Positions 1 to 7,715 are shown, numbered from the stretch's first letter. The stretch: 64,000 nucleotides of DNA from Noviherbaspirillum malthae (GCF_015352985.1 NZ_JACYXF010000020.1:1-64000), one strand, 5' to 3'. Numbers and translations: made by a program. Notes: generated by a model from the sequence alone, not told the origin.

Positions 1-73
1 TAATTTCGGTAACCAACGCAGCCTTGCGCTTGGCCGTCCACCGTTTGAATTCTTCTTCCATCGTCATGCTCAT
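1..73 (-). CDS. Putative IS3-type transposase, N-terminal fragment cut by window edge
   Basis: The first 24 codons of a minus-strand gene are visible, beginning MSMTMEEEFKRWTAKRKAAL. This basic opening resembles the small helix-turn-helix ORF (OrfA/DUF1153-like) of some IS3-family elements that bind the transposon ends; the match is from memory and short. An AAAGGAAA ribosome binding site lies 6-8 bases before the ATG at 73, and a second in-frame ATG is at 67. The gene runs off the window, so whether the insertion sequence is intact, and where its terminal repeats are, cannot be seen. It fits the accessory, AT-rich character of the first 1.1 kb. Confidence 0.55.
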   Translation of the reverse strand, partial: MSMTMEEEFKRWTAKRKAALVTEI

Positions 74-124
74 GTGATTTCCTTTCGTGATTATCACCTG
101 AGCAGGTTTTCAGTGGGTCGTTAC

Positions 125-163
125 AAAAACCCGTGAATATTTCTATTCACGGGTTTTTTATTG
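125..163. repeat. Terminator-like hairpin, direct repeat copy 1
   Basis: A 34-base segment (125-158) is identical to 1103-1136. It is a perfect hairpin: cccgtgaata, loop tttc, tattcacggg, extended by an A5 tract on one side and T6 on the other, so it can end transcription in both directions. The match continues as ATTG after one extra T, reaching the bases that in copy 2 form the tRNA-Thr 3' end. A second small hairpin (gcagtg-gat-cactgc) follows at 163-177. Copy 1 has no RNA gene beside it, so it is best read as a duplicated tRNA terminator or an attachment-site scar. Between 178 and 290 no gene is visible. Confidence 0.8.
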
Positions 164-290
164 CAGTGGATCACTGCGGTAAGGTGCCAAGAATATACGT
201 AAGAGAAGAAAGCACTATTGAACCTGATTAGAAAATTTTGGCTGTACCTAGCGAACAGTTATTATAACGGCGCACTGTACATTAGCTTAT

Positions 291-968
291 ATGAAGATCA
301 TTACTCCAAGTGATGTTGTAGCAATCGTCCTTGAGCGCAAAACGAGAGATTTTCGTCTCCGGCTTTATGAAAATACCTGCCAGAAGGTGTTCTTTATCGG
401 CTCTATTGCCTCATTGATATCGGGCGTTATCGCAGGCATCCTTTTCCGCTACTACCAACTAGAGTGGCTTGGATGGCTATCTTTGATTTCCATATCGGGC
501 GCGTCCATTAGCGCCTTGGCATACCAAGTTGCACAGCTCGTTCCAGAGGTTATTAAGCTAAAGAATCCCGAGCGAGAGGTTTCAAGTCCACTAGCCGAAG
601 CATTCAACGATGACATGGACTTGATTCATCAACTATCTATATCTTTCGAAGTACATCATCTGAACTACGCGAAGGTGATGTATATAACGATGGCAAGACA
701 AATTCGTGAACGAATCGGCTTGCTAGTTGGTGCGTTAGACAAGATTGGTGTCATACCTGTTGCTGTGACTACCTATCTTTCTTATGCCAAAGTGATAAAC
801 GAAGGTATGGTATTTGGCCCATACCAATGGATTGGCATCTCTTTTGTTTGCCTTTACCTTTTGGCTATACGCATGACAGCAACTGCACAATGGATGGAAC
901 ACGTTGCTGAACTCTACGCTCACGCGCAGACTATGCGATCCAGTCGTGCGGTTTCACTTCCTAGTTGA
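291..968 (+). CDS. Hypothetical membrane protein, four predicted helices
   Basis: 225 residues, not recognised as any family. Hydrophobic helices are predicted at about 34-52, 56-80, 150-168 and 178-197, giving two hairpins separated by a charged helical stretch (about 85-148), followed by a basic tail. There is no signal peptide or catalytic motif. Base composition is clearly more AT-rich than all flanking core genes, and no good ribosome binding site precedes the ATG. It is the only gene between the two terminator repeats and lies next to a transposase and a tRNA, so recent acquisition is likely. The paired-hairpin layout loosely recalls small membrane effectors of defence or toxin systems, but no motif supports such an assignment. 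Confidence 0.7.
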   Translation: MKIITPSDVVAIVLERKTRDFRLRLYENTCQKVFFIGSIASLISGVIAGILFRYYQLEWLGWLSLISISGASISALAYQVAQLVPEVIKLKNPEREVSSPLAEAFNDDMDLIHQLSISFEVHHLNYAKVMYITMARQIRERIGLLVGALDKIGVIPVAVTTYLSYAKVINEGMVFGPYQWIGISFVCLYLLAIRMTATAQWMEHVAELYAHAQTMRSSRAVSLPS

Positions 969-1042
969 TTTTAATAACACCAATTTCTGTCATTCATAGC
1001 GTTATAACTCTACGAAAACGAACTTTGTTTTGGAGGAATGCA

Positions 1043-1075
1043 GTGAAAACAAAAATATTTTTGCTATATCTATAA
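1043..1075 (+). other. Ten-residue ORF with strong Shine-Dalgarno
   Basis: A GGAGG box at 1032-1036 precedes a GTG at 1043 that reads MKTKIFLLYL then TAA. Such a basic then hydrophobic start looks like the beginning of a signal peptide cut short. It may be the stump of a gene lost by deletion, a tiny peptide, or chance in AT-rich DNA. The rest of 969-1102 shows no coding potential. Confidence 0.25.
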
Positions 1076-1102
1076 AAACCCTTTAACGACGCCTGCATAC
1101 GA

Positions 1103-1140
1103 AAAAACCCGTGAATATTTCTATTCACGGGTTTTTATTG
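1103..1140 (-). terminator. tRNA-Thr terminator (direct repeat copy 2)
   Basis: This is the same 34-base hairpin as at 125-158, placed immediately 3' of the tRNA-Thr gene on the minus strand. The stem has 10 perfect GC/AT pairs extended by A and T tracts, the expected form of a factor-independent terminator. The homology to copy 1 runs into the last bases of the tRNA CCA end. Confidence 0.85.
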
Positions 1141-1214
1141 GTGCCGGCTGCCGGATTCGAACTGGCCACCTGATGATTACAAGTCAACTGCTCTACCAAA
1201 TGAGCTAAGCCGGC
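1139..1214 (-). tRNA. tRNA-Thr (anticodon UGU)
   Basis: A 76-base cloverleaf reads on the minus strand. The acceptor stem GCCGGCT pairs with AGCCGGC, followed by discriminator A and an encoded CCA. The D-arm contains TTTGGTAGAG, the anticodon loop is CTTGTAA giving UGU, and the T-loop is GTTCGAATC. UGU reads ACA and, by wobble, other threonine codons. The gene is separated from sspB by 26 bases, has its own -10 box, and ends in a strong hairpin. Its 3' end and terminator appear to have been the target of a duplication or insertion. Confidence 0.97.
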
Positions 1215-1232
1215 GAAAACTTGAAGACCCGA

Positions 1233-1238
1233 ATTATA
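1233..1238 (-). promoter_or_regulatory. -10 box of tRNA-Thr promoter
   Basis: A perfect TATAAT on the minus strand lies 18 bases upstream of the mature tRNA 5' end, placing the start site near 1226. No good -35 hexamer is visible. The box is just beyond the sspB stop codon, so the tRNA is probably transcribed on its own as well as by read-through. Confidence 0.6.
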
Positions 1239-1240
1239 CG

Positions 1241-1729
1241 CTATTTGATGCGAGTTAGGGTAGGTCTTCCGCCTTTTTTTGGCGGATCGTTGTCGTCATC
1301 CGGACCGGTGCCATCCGGAGAAGCTGCGGCCTCGTCGTCGCCGGACGGTACAGCGGACAGAGTCGGCCCTTTCGATGCCTCGTCCGCGACCTGCGGCTCT
1401 TCATCGCGGGCCGGATGGCTGGTGACCTCAAAGGCCATGCCCTGGCCATTCTCCCGAGCGTAAATGGCAACGACGTTGTCGACAGGAATCACGATTTCGC
1501 GGGAAACTCCGCCAAACCGCGCATTGAAGCTGACGACGTCATTTTCCATCTTCAATCCGCTGGTTGCGGTGAAGCTGATGTTCAGCACGATTTCGCCGTT
1601 CTTGACGAACTCGCGCGGCACACGCGTATGCGCATCGACAGCGGCGGCGAGATAAGGCGTGTATCCGTTGTCGGTACACCACTCATAGATCGCGCGCAGC
1701 AGATAGGGTTTTGTAGAGATTTCGGACAT
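1241..1729 (-). CDS. sspB: ClpXP specificity-enhancing factor SspB
   Basis: SspB is the adaptor that tethers ssrA-tagged proteins to ClpXP for degradation. The substrate-binding fold covers about residues 1-110, with the typical MSEISTKPYLLRAIYEWC opening. A long acidic, Gly/Pro-rich linker follows, and the protein ends GGRPTLTRIK, matching the short basic C-terminal tail that docks on ClpX. The start at 1729 was chosen because homologues begin MS..KPYLLRA; an in-frame extension to 1795 is unlike the family. It follows sspA by 66 bases, the usual sspAB arrangement. The spacer holds three near-identical hexamers (1741-1762). Confidence 0.95.
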   Translation of the reverse strand: MSEISTKPYLLRAIYEWCTDNGYTPYLAAAVDAHTRVPREFVKNGEIVLNISFTATSGLKMENDVVSFNARFGGVSREIVIPVDNVVAIYARENGQGMAFEVTSHPARDEEPQVADEASKGPTLSAVPSGDDEAAASPDGTGPDDDNDPPKKGGRPTLTRIK

Positions 1730-1795
1730 GGCTTCCTGGCCGCAAATGCAAATGCGAATGCGCCACCTGTCAGAAGAGACGGATGGCGCATCCAA

Positions 1796-2407
1796 TCAGC
1801 GTCGCATTACCTTTTCAGAGGGCGTCAGTGCTTCGATATAGGCAGGACGGGAGAAGATACGTTCCGCATACTTCATCAGAGGCGCCGCTGTCTTCGAGAG
1901 TTCGATGCCGTAGTGATCAAGACGCCACAGCAGCGGAGCCACCGCGACGTCGAGCATCGAGAATTCGTCGCCGAGCATGTACTTGTTCTTCAGGAACAAG
2001 GGAGCCAGCGTCGTCAGGCGATCACGGATTTCGGCGCGTGCCTTTTCGTGCACTTTTTCCGAGCCCTTGGACTTGTCGTTCTCCAGCGTATGGACATGAA
2101 CGAACAATTCCTTTTCGAAATTGAACAGCATCAGGCGTGCACGGGCGCGCATCAGCGGATCCGCCGGCATCAGCTGCGGATGCGGAAAGCGCTCGTCGAT
2201 GTACTCGTTGATGATATTGGATTCGTACAGGATCAGGTCGCGCTCCACGAGGATGGGCACCTGGCCGTACGGATTCATGACGGAAATGTCTTCCGGCTTG
2301 TTGAAAAGGTCAACATCGCGGATTTCGAAATCCATGCCCTTCTCGAACAAGACGAGACGGCAACGCTGGGAAAAGGGGCAGGTTGTGCCCGAATAGAGAA
2401 CCATCAT
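1796..2407 (-). CDS. sspA: Stringent starvation protein A (GST-fold regulator)
   Basis: SspA is a glutathione-S-transferase-fold protein that binds RNA polymerase during starvation. At 203 residues it is of normal length. The N-terminal thioredoxin-like domain (about 1-75) contains SGTTCPFSQRCR and the cis-proline region GQVPILVERDLILYES; the helical GST C-domain follows (about 85-195). Two methionines at 2407/2404 fit homologues (MMVLYSG); seven further upstream codons to 2428 are probably untranslated. In E. coli and other proteobacteria SspA acts as a transcription co-regulator and is expressed with sspB. Terminator-like hairpins between petC and sspA suggest that sspAB has its own promoter. 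Confidence 0.95.
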   Translation of the reverse strand: MMVLYSGTTCPFSQRCRLVLFEKGMDFEIRDVDLFNKPEDISVMNPYGQVPILVERDLILYESNIINEYIDERFPHPQLMPADPLMRARARLMLFNFEKELFVHVHTLENDKSKGSEKVHEKARAEIRDRLTTLAPLFLKNKYMLGDEFSMLDVAVAPLLWRLDHYGIELSKTAAPLMKYAERIFSRPAYIEALTPSEKVMRR

Positions 2408-2430
2408 GTTGTAGTTCCTTAGAAACAAAG

Positions 2431-2457
2431 GGGTGAGACGTCGGACGGCTCACCCCA
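2431..2457 (-). terminator. Second hairpin in petC-sspA spacer
   Basis: A perfect 8-bp inverted repeat, ggggtgag / ctcacccc, has an 11-base loop. On the minus strand it is followed only by TTTG, so it is a weak terminator or an mRNA-stabilising hairpin just ahead of sspA. It lies directly behind the stronger petC terminator. Confidence 0.45.
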
Positions 2458-2459
2458 GA

Positions 2460-2494
2460 AAAAACGCCTGTCATTCTCTTCGGATTGACAGGCC
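2460..2494 (-). terminator. Rho-independent terminator after petC
   Basis: The stem gcctgtca / tgacaggc (2467-2474 with 2487-2494) is followed on the minus strand by a run of six T (2460-2465). It begins 8 bases past the petC stop and closes the petABC transcript. Confidence 0.8.
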
Positions 2495-2502
2495 GAAAAT
2501 TG

Positions 2503-3267
2503 CTACTTGACGTCTTTCCAGTACGACGCGTTCAATCGCCATGCCAGCAGCAGGAAGAAGCTGAGGAAAAGCAGAACGACGACGCCAAGACGCTTGCGGC
2601 TGTTCTGTGCGGGCTCACCCATCCAGTTCAGATACGAGACCAGGTCGGCAGTTGCGTTGTCGAAGTCGATCGCAGACATCGTTCCCGGCTTCACCTGTTC
2701 GAAACCTGCGAACTTGTGAACGACCTTGGCGGCGTCGTGCGGGTCCTTCTCTTCAACGAATTTGGCTGCACGCACACCTTGCAGTTCCCACATCACGTGC
2801 GGCATGCCGACGTTCGGAAACACGAGGTTGTTCCAGCCTGTCGGGCGCGTATCGTCCTTGTAGAAGGTGCGCAGGTAGGTGTAGAGCCAGTCTGCGCCGG
2901 AACCTTCGCTGGAAGCCTTCGCCCGGGCAATCACGGACAGATCCGGCGGAACCGCGCCGAACCAGGTCTTGGCATCCTTGGCAGGCATGGCTACCGTCAT
3001 CAGATCACCGACCTTTTCCGATGTGAACAGCAGATTGTTCTTGATCTGCTCGTCGGTCAGGCCGATGTCACGCAGCCGGTTGTAGCGCATTGCCGCGGCA
3101 GAATGGCAGTTCAGACAGTAATTGACGAACAGCTTGGCGCCGTTCTGCAAGGAGGGCAAATCCTTGGTGCGGTCCGGCGCCGAGTCCAGCGGAAATGTTG
3201 CTTCGGAGGCAATCGCCATCGCCGGCACAAGTGCCATGACCGCAATGAATTTCTTCAACAATTTCAT
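2503..3267 (-). CDS. petC: Cytochrome c1, bc1 complex
   Basis: PetC is the haem c subunit of ubiquinol-cytochrome c reductase. It accepts electrons from the Rieske protein and passes them to soluble or membrane cytochrome c on the periplasmic side. The 254 residues start with a signal peptide (1-20, ending AMAIA). The haem site C51-L-N-C54-H55 is intact, methionine-bearing segments that could supply the axial ligand follow (for example near NVGMPHVMW), and one C-terminal membrane anchor lies at about 224-243 before a basic tail. It is the third gene of petABC, 24 bases after petB, and is followed by a terminator. Confidence 0.96.
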   Translation of the reverse strand: MKLLKKFIAVMALVPAMAIASEATFPLDSAPDRTKDLPSLQNGAKLFVNYCLNCHSAAAMRYNRLRDIGLTDEQIKNNLLFTSEKVGDLMTVAMPAKDAKTWFGAVPPDLSVIARAKASSEGSGADWLYTYLRTFYKDDTRPTGWNNLVFPNVGMPHVMWELQGVRAAKFVEEKDPHDAAKVVHKFAGFEQVKPGTMSAIDFDNATADLVSYLNWMGEPAQNSRKRLGVVVLLFLSFFLLLAWRLNASYWKDVK

Positions 3268-3291
3268 GGTTTTGTTATCCCTTTTTGCGGC

Positions 3292-4701
3292 TTAGTGCGG
3301 CTGGAATGTGACACGGTCCGGCACGGGCTTGAAGCTGCCCATCGTGCTCCACCACGGCATCAGCAGGAAGAAGCCGAAGTAGATGAAGGTGCAGATCTGG
3401 GCAACCAGCGTGCCGACCGGAGTCGGCGGCTGAACGCCGAGATAGCCCAGTGCCAGGAAGGCGATACCGAATACCAGGTACACGTAGCCATGCCATGTCG
3501 GACGATAGCGGATGGACTTCGCCGGCGAATGGTCGAGCCACGGCAGCGCAGCCAGGATCAGCACCGACACGCCCATCAGCACCACGCCCCAGAACTTGGC
3601 GTCGAAGACGAACATCGCGATCACGGCGACCGCACCGATGACTGCAATCGCAATCTTGATGCCGCCGGCAAGACGGGACTTCATCATGATCAGGGCGACA
3701 TACGCGATCACGCCGATCTCAAGCGCGTACATGAACTGCGATGTGGTTGCACGCAGGATCGAGTAGAACGGCGTGAAGTACCAGACCGGTGCGATATGCG
3801 GGGGCGTCTTCAGCGGATCGGCCGGAATGAAGTTGTTGTACTCGAGGAAGTAGCCGCCCATTTCCGGAGCGAAGAAGACCACGGCGCTGAACACGATCAG
3901 GAAGATCGCGACACCGAATACGTCATGCACCGTGTAATAGGGATGGAAGGGAATGCCGTCTAGGGGCACGCCGTTGGCATCCTTGTGCTTCTTGATTTCC
4001 ACGCCGTCCGGATTGTTGGAACCCACTTCATGCAGTGCGACGATGTGAGCAACGACCAGGCCGATCAGCACGAGCGGAATCGCGATGACATGCAGGGAGA
4101 AGAAGCGGTTCAGCGTTGCATCGGACACCACGTAGTCGCCGCGGATCCAGAGCGACAGGTCGGGACCGATGAAGGGAATTGCGCCGAACAGGTTGACGAT
4201 CACCTGCGCGCCCCAGTAGGACATCTGGCCCCAGGGAAGCAGGTAGCCGAAGAAGGCTTCCGCCATCAGGCACAGGAAGATGCCCACGCCGAACAGCCAC
4301 AGCAGTTCGCGCGGCTTGCGGTAGGAACCGTACAGGAGGGCCTTCGTCATGTGCAGATAGACGACGATGAAGAAAGCCGATGCGCCGGTGGAGTGCATGT
4401 AGCGCACCAGCCAGCCCCAGGGCACGTCGCGCATGATGTACTCGACCGATGCGAATGCGAGATTGGCATCAGGCTTGTAATGCATGACCAGGAAAATGCC
4501 TGTCACGATCTGGATCACGAGCACCAGCAGCGCGAGCGAGCCGAACATGTACCAGAAGTTGAAATTCTTCGGTGCGTAGTATTCGGAGATATGGGCTTTC
4601 CAGGTCGATGTCAGCGGGAAGCGCTCGTCGATCCATGCCAGCGCCTTGCCTGACAGCGGAACAGGCGTACCGGTCGGTGTCGGTTTTTGTTGTGTCGCCA
4701 T
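3292..4701 (-). CDS. petB: Cytochrome b, bc1 complex
   Basis: PetB is the integral two-haem subunit that oxidises and reduces quinone at the Qo and Qi sites. At 469 residues it is full length, with about eight to nine membrane helices. The haem-ligand helices are recognisable: YMHSTGASAFFIVVYLHM and FFSLHVIAIPLVLIGLVVAH carry paired histidines. The Qo loop reads PEMGGYF in place of mitochondrial PEWY, a form also found in other proteobacteria. The gene begins 2 bases after petA ends, so the two are almost certainly co-translated. Confidence 0.97.
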   Translation of the reverse strand: MATQQKPTPTGTPVPLSGKALAWIDERFPLTSTWKAHISEYYAPKNFNFWYMFGSLALLVLVIQIVTGIFLVMHYKPDANLAFASVEYIMRDVPWGWLVRYMHSTGASAFFIVVYLHMTKALLYGSYRKPRELLWLFGVGIFLCLMAEAFFGYLLPWGQMSYWGAQVIVNLFGAIPFIGPDLSLWIRGDYVVSDATLNRFFSLHVIAIPLVLIGLVVAHIVALHEVGSNNPDGVEIKKHKDANGVPLDGIPFHPYYTVHDVFGVAIFLIVFSAVVFFAPEMGGYFLEYNNFIPADPLKTPPHIAPVWYFTPFYSILRATTSQFMYALEIGVIAYVALIMMKSRLAGGIKIAIAVIGAVAVIAMFVFDAKFWGVVLMGVSVLILAALPWLDHSPAKSIRYRPTWHGYVYLVFGIAFLALGYLGVQPPTPVGTLVAQICTFIYFGFFLLMPWWSTMGSFKPVPDRVTFQPH

Positions 4702-4703
4702 GA

Positions 4704-5312
4704 TTATGCTTCGCCTTTCTCGTCTTTTCCGATCACGAGTTTGGTGTCGCCGACATACATGTGCGGCGGCACCTGCAGGTTGTCAGGTGCAGGCTTGTTC
4801 TTGTAGACGCGGCCGGCCAGGTCGAAGGTCGAGCCGTGGCACGGGCAGAGGAAGCCGCCCTGCCAGTCGTCGGGCAGCGAGGGCTGCGGTCCGGGCTGCA
4901 GCTTGGTGGTCGGGGAGCAGCCGAGATGCGAGCAGATGCCGACGGCGACGAGGATGTCGGGCTTGCGCGAGCGGTATTCGTTGCGGGCGTATTCGGGGGT
5001 CAGTTCGTCGGGATTGCGTTCCGACTTGGGGTCGGCGACTTCGCCATCGGTCTTCTTCAGCGATGCAACCATTTCCGGCGAGCGCTTGAGGATCCATACG
5101 GGTTTGCCGCGCCATTCGACGGTTCTCAGCTCTCCCGGGGCGAGGCCGGCAATATCGACCTCAACCGGAGCACCGGCGGCTTTTGCTCGCTCGGACGGCT
5201 GGAAAGTGGAGACAAAGGCCCCCGCTGTGGCCAGTCCGGCCACCCCGCCTACCGCACATGTCGCGGCAAGCAAGCCCCGCCGACCGGAATCGACCTGCTT
5301 TTCGTTACTCAT
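4704..5312 (-). CDS. petA: Rieske iron-sulfur protein, bc1 complex
   Basis: PetA is the 2Fe-2S subunit that takes the first electron from ubiquinol at the Qo site. The 202 residues begin with a twin-arginine style leader (GRRGLLAATCAVGG) that also serves as the membrane anchor. The cluster ligands sit in CSHLGC and CPCHGSTFD, and a cis-proline loop region (PAPDNLQVPP) follows. Rieske proteins of this type are exported folded by the Tat system, whose genes tatABC are in this window. It is first in petABC, with a clear -10 box upstream. Confidence 0.97.
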   Translation of the reverse strand: MSNEKQVDSGRRGLLAATCAVGGVAGLATAGAFVSTFQPSERAKAAGAPVEVDIAGLAPGELRTVEWRGKPVWILKRSPEMVASLKKTDGEVADPKSERNPDELTPEYARNEYRSRKPDILVAVGICSHLGCSPTTKLQPGPQPSLPDDWQGGFLCPCHGSTFDLAGRVYKNKPAPDNLQVPPHMYVGDTKLVIGKDEKGEA

Positions 5313-5333
5313 ACCAACCCCACTTTTTATTTA

Positions 5334-5382
5334 TACGAAATATACGAAATCTGTACGAAACTTCTAGCAACCTTAGATTATA
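5334..5382 (-). promoter_or_regulatory. petABC promoter with three TTTCGTA repeats
   Basis: On the minus strand a perfect TATAAT (5377-5382) lies about 65 bases ahead of the petA start; the -35 (TTTAAT with a 17-base spacer) is weak. Just downstream, in the predicted leader, the heptamer TTTCGTA occurs three times (5334-5340, 5343-5349, 5354-5360). Direct repeats between start site and gene could be an operator, but no known factor was recognised. The rest of 5383-5601 up to mscL shows no gene. Confidence 0.45.
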
Positions 5383-5601
5383 ACGGACGCTTGTACTGAA
5401 TTAAAGGGAAACCCTTTTCCCGCACGAAAATTACGGGAACTTTTTGTTTATCGGTAACGCTTTTCTGGAGCATTTCCAGTCTTTCAACTTCGAAAATCTT
5501 GGATTTTCTGCAAGAATGACGCATGCATGCGCCTTGGTTGCCGGAATCCGGATCAACCATGCATACCGCTGACGACATTACGGAAGAGGAAAGGAAAACC
5601 G

Positions 5602-6021
5602 ATGGGGATGCTGCAGGAATTCAAAGCTTTTGCAATCAAGGGGAACGTGATCGACTTGGCGGTGGGTGTCATCATCGGCGCTGCGTTCGGCAAGATCGTC
5701 GATTCGATGGTGCAGGACGTAATCATGCCTGTCGTCGGCCGGGTAGTCGGCGGCCTCGATTTTTCCAACTATTACCTGCCGCTCAATGGCCAGGGAACGG
5801 CCATGACGCTGGCCGAAGCCAAGAAAGCCGGCGCGGTCCTGGCCTACGGCAATTTCATGACCATCCTGCTGAACTTCCTGATACTGGCATTCATCATTTT
5901 CCAGATGGTTCGCCTTGTCAACAAGGCCAGGCGCAAGGAGCCCGAGGCGGAAGCGGCTCCGGTACCAACGCCCGAAGATATCGTGCTTCTGAGGGAAATT
6001 CGGGATTCATTGAAGCGATAA
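5602..6021 (+). CDS. mscL: Large-conductance mechanosensitive channel MscL
   Basis: MscL is the pentameric emergency valve that opens at high membrane tension after osmotic downshock. The 139 residues have the normal layout: an amphipathic N-terminus ([20 protein letters not shown]), TM1 with the small-residue gate ([12 protein letters not shown]), a periplasmic loop, TM2 ([16 protein letters not shown]) and a charged cytoplasmic helix. The start at 5602 has AGGAAAG seven bases upstream and fits homologues; 25 upstream in-frame codons are not expected to be translated. It converges with the response regulator, separated by a long hairpin. Confidence 0.95.
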   Translation: MGMLQEFKAFAIKGNVIDLAVGVIIGAAFGKIVDSMVQDVIMPVVGRVVGGLDFSNYYLPLNGQGTAMTLAEAKKAGAVLAYGNFMTILLNFLILAFIIFQMVRLVNKARRKEPEAEAAPVPTPEDIVLLREIRDSLKR

Positions 6022-6102
6022 ACTCAACGCGCAGGGCTTGCTCGATCCCGGGTCATGCCAGGGAGAGATTCGGGACGGGGCGAGTTTCTGGCCTATGGAC
6101 TT

Positions 6103-6141
6103 ATACCAATCCCAAGGCATAACATGCCTTGGGATTGGTAT
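6103..6141. repeat. Perfect 18-bp inverted repeat between convergent genes
   Basis: Positions 6103-6120 and 6124-6141 are exact reverse complements around a 3-base loop (aac); the half site is ataccaatcccaaggcat. There is no T-run on either side. The hairpin touches the stop codon of the response regulator and lies 82 bases after mscL. It could be a shared processing or termination hairpin, or a copy of a dispersed palindromic repeat. Confidence 0.8.
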
Positions 6142-6839
6142 CACTTGGGAACGCGCGGCTGCCCGATCTGCAGCAATCCGCGGCGATGGGCTTCGAAAAC
6201 GGCTTCGCCGCGGGAATGGACGGCCAGCTTGCCGTAGATGTTCTTGATATGGGTCTGAACCGTGCCCACGGAAACGGAAAGAATCTTGGCAACTTCGCCA
6301 TAGCTGTCGCCGCGGGCGATCAGGTCCAGAATTGCCGACTCGCGCTTGGTCAGGCTGGTGGCCGGGTCCTGCTCTCTTGCCGCAACCGGCTTCTTGTCGC
6401 CGCGGACCTTGGCCAGCACCATGCGCGCAATCGCCGGGCTCATGGGTGCGCCGCCCGAACGCAGATCGAGCACCGCGCGGGCGATGTCGGTCTTGCCGGC
6501 ATCCTTGAGCACATAGCCTGACGCGCCGGCTTCGATGCAGGCCAGCACATTGGCTTCGTCGCTCGACATGGTGACGACCATGATGTCGGTTTGCGGATGC
6601 CGGCTGGTGCAGGCATGAATGACCTCGATTCCCGATCCGTCGGGAAGGCCGAGGTCGGTCATCAGCACCTGGGGCACATTGACATCCAGCCATGCCAGCG
6701 CATCCTTGACGCTCTCGACCGCGTCGAGCAGCTTGAGCCTCGGGTCCGATTCGATGGCGAGCGACAGCGCCTTGCGCGTGACTGCGTCGTCTTCCACGAT
6801 CATTACGCCGATCGGCTCGCGCGATGTTTCTTGCACCAT
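6141..6839 (-). CDS. NarL/LuxR-family response regulator
   Basis: A 232-residue two-domain regulator. The receiver domain (about 10-128) has the acidic pair D17/D18, phospho-acceptor D62 (MTDLGLPDGSG) and conserved lysine in SGYVLKDAG. The LuxR-type helix-turn-helix (about 160-222) contains LTKRESAILDLIARGDSYGEVAKIL and SVGTVQTHIKNIYGKL. It would act as a DNA-binding transcription factor after phosphorylation. No histidine kinase is nearby, so it is an orphan in this window and its signal is unknown. The stop codon overlaps the long inverted repeat at 6103-6141. Confidence 0.9.
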   Translation of the reverse strand: MVQETSREPIGVMIVEDDAVTRKALSLAIESDPRLKLLDAVESVKDALAWLDVNVPQVLMTDLGLPDGSGIEVIHACTSRHPQTDIMVVTMSSDEANVLACIEAGASGYVLKDAGKTDIARAVLDLRSGGAPMSPAIARMVLAKVRGDKKPVAAREQDPATSLTKRESAILDLIARGDSYGEVAKILSVSVGTVQTHIKNIYGKLAVHSRGEAVFEAHRRGLLQIGQPRVPK

Positions 6840-6934
6840 AATTACTCCTTACCAAGCGCAATCATACCTGCATCCTCGGATCGGCATGACCAACTTTCGG
6901 TTTATTGCCGCCGTCGGAAGGATTCGGAGAGGAT

Positions 6935-7699
6935 TCAGACGGGATTATCGATATCAATAAACTCATGCTCGATATCGAAATGACTGGCCAGATGCTCGCC
7001 CAGGGACTTTACGCCGTAGCGCTCGGTCGCATGATGTCCGCATGCGAGATAGGCAACGCCGGCCTCTCGCGCCAGATGAACCGTCGGCTCCGAAATTTCT
7101 CCGCTCAGATAGACTGACGCACCGGCGGCGATCGCGTTGCCCAGCATGCTGTGCGCGGCACCGGTACACCATCCTATGCGGCCCAGCGGCTGCGCCGGGT
7201 CGCCGATCAGCAGCGGCGCGCGCTGCAATCTTGCAGCGACATGCCCGGCAAGATCGCCTACGGTTTTCAGTCCGGCATCCTGCGCGAAACCGAGCCATCC
7301 GAGGCTGTCGTCGCCGAAGCGCCCGTCCGGCACCAGGTCGAGCTGCCTGGCCAGCTGGACGTTGTTGCCGAATTCCGGATGCATGTCGAGCGGCAGGTGA
7401 TAGGCGAACAGGTTGACGTCATGCGTCAGCAGCAACTTGAGGCGCCGGTGCTTGGGGCCGATCACGCGCGCATCCTCGCCCTTCCAGAAGTAGCCATGAT
7501 GCACGATGATGGCATCCGCGCCGGCCGCAGCGGCCGCCTCCAGCAGGGCCAGGCTGGCGGTGATGCCGGTGACGATCTTGCGGATTTCGCCGCGTCCTTC
7601 GACTTGCAAGCCGTTTGGGCAATAGTCGCGAAAACGGTTAATATCGAGCGTTTGCTCCAGATGTTTTGCAAGCCCTTCCCTACTCATCGTTTTATGCAT
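6935..7699 (-). CDS. Nif3-like dinuclear metal centre protein
   Basis: 254 residues of the Nif3/YbgI (DUF34) family, which forms hexamers with a two-metal site; the biochemical role is still unsettled and the label GTP cyclohydrolase I type 2 is tentative. Metal-ligand segments are visible: IIVHHGYFW near the N-terminal third and [11 protein letters not shown] near the C-terminus, with [15 protein letters not shown] between. The start at 7699 has AAGGA 8 bases upstream; an ATG four codons inside is possible. It is transcribed divergently from the HtrA-type protease, with only 16 bases between starts, so the promoters must overlap the coding ends. Confidence 0.9.
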   Translation of the reverse strand: MHKTMSREGLAKHLEQTLDINRFRDYCPNGLQVEGRGEIRKIVTGITASLALLEAAAAAGADAIIVHHGYFWKGEDARVIGPKHRRLKLLLTHDVNLFAYHLPLDMHPEFGNNVQLARQLDLVPDGRFGDDSLGWLGFAQDAGLKTVGDLAGHVAARLQRAPLLIGDPAQPLGRIGWCTGAAHSMLGNAIAAGASVYLSGEISEPTVHLAREAGVAYLACGHHATERYGVKSLGEHLASHFDIEHEFIDIDNPV

Positions 7700-7715
7700 C
7701 ACCGTTATCCTTAAT

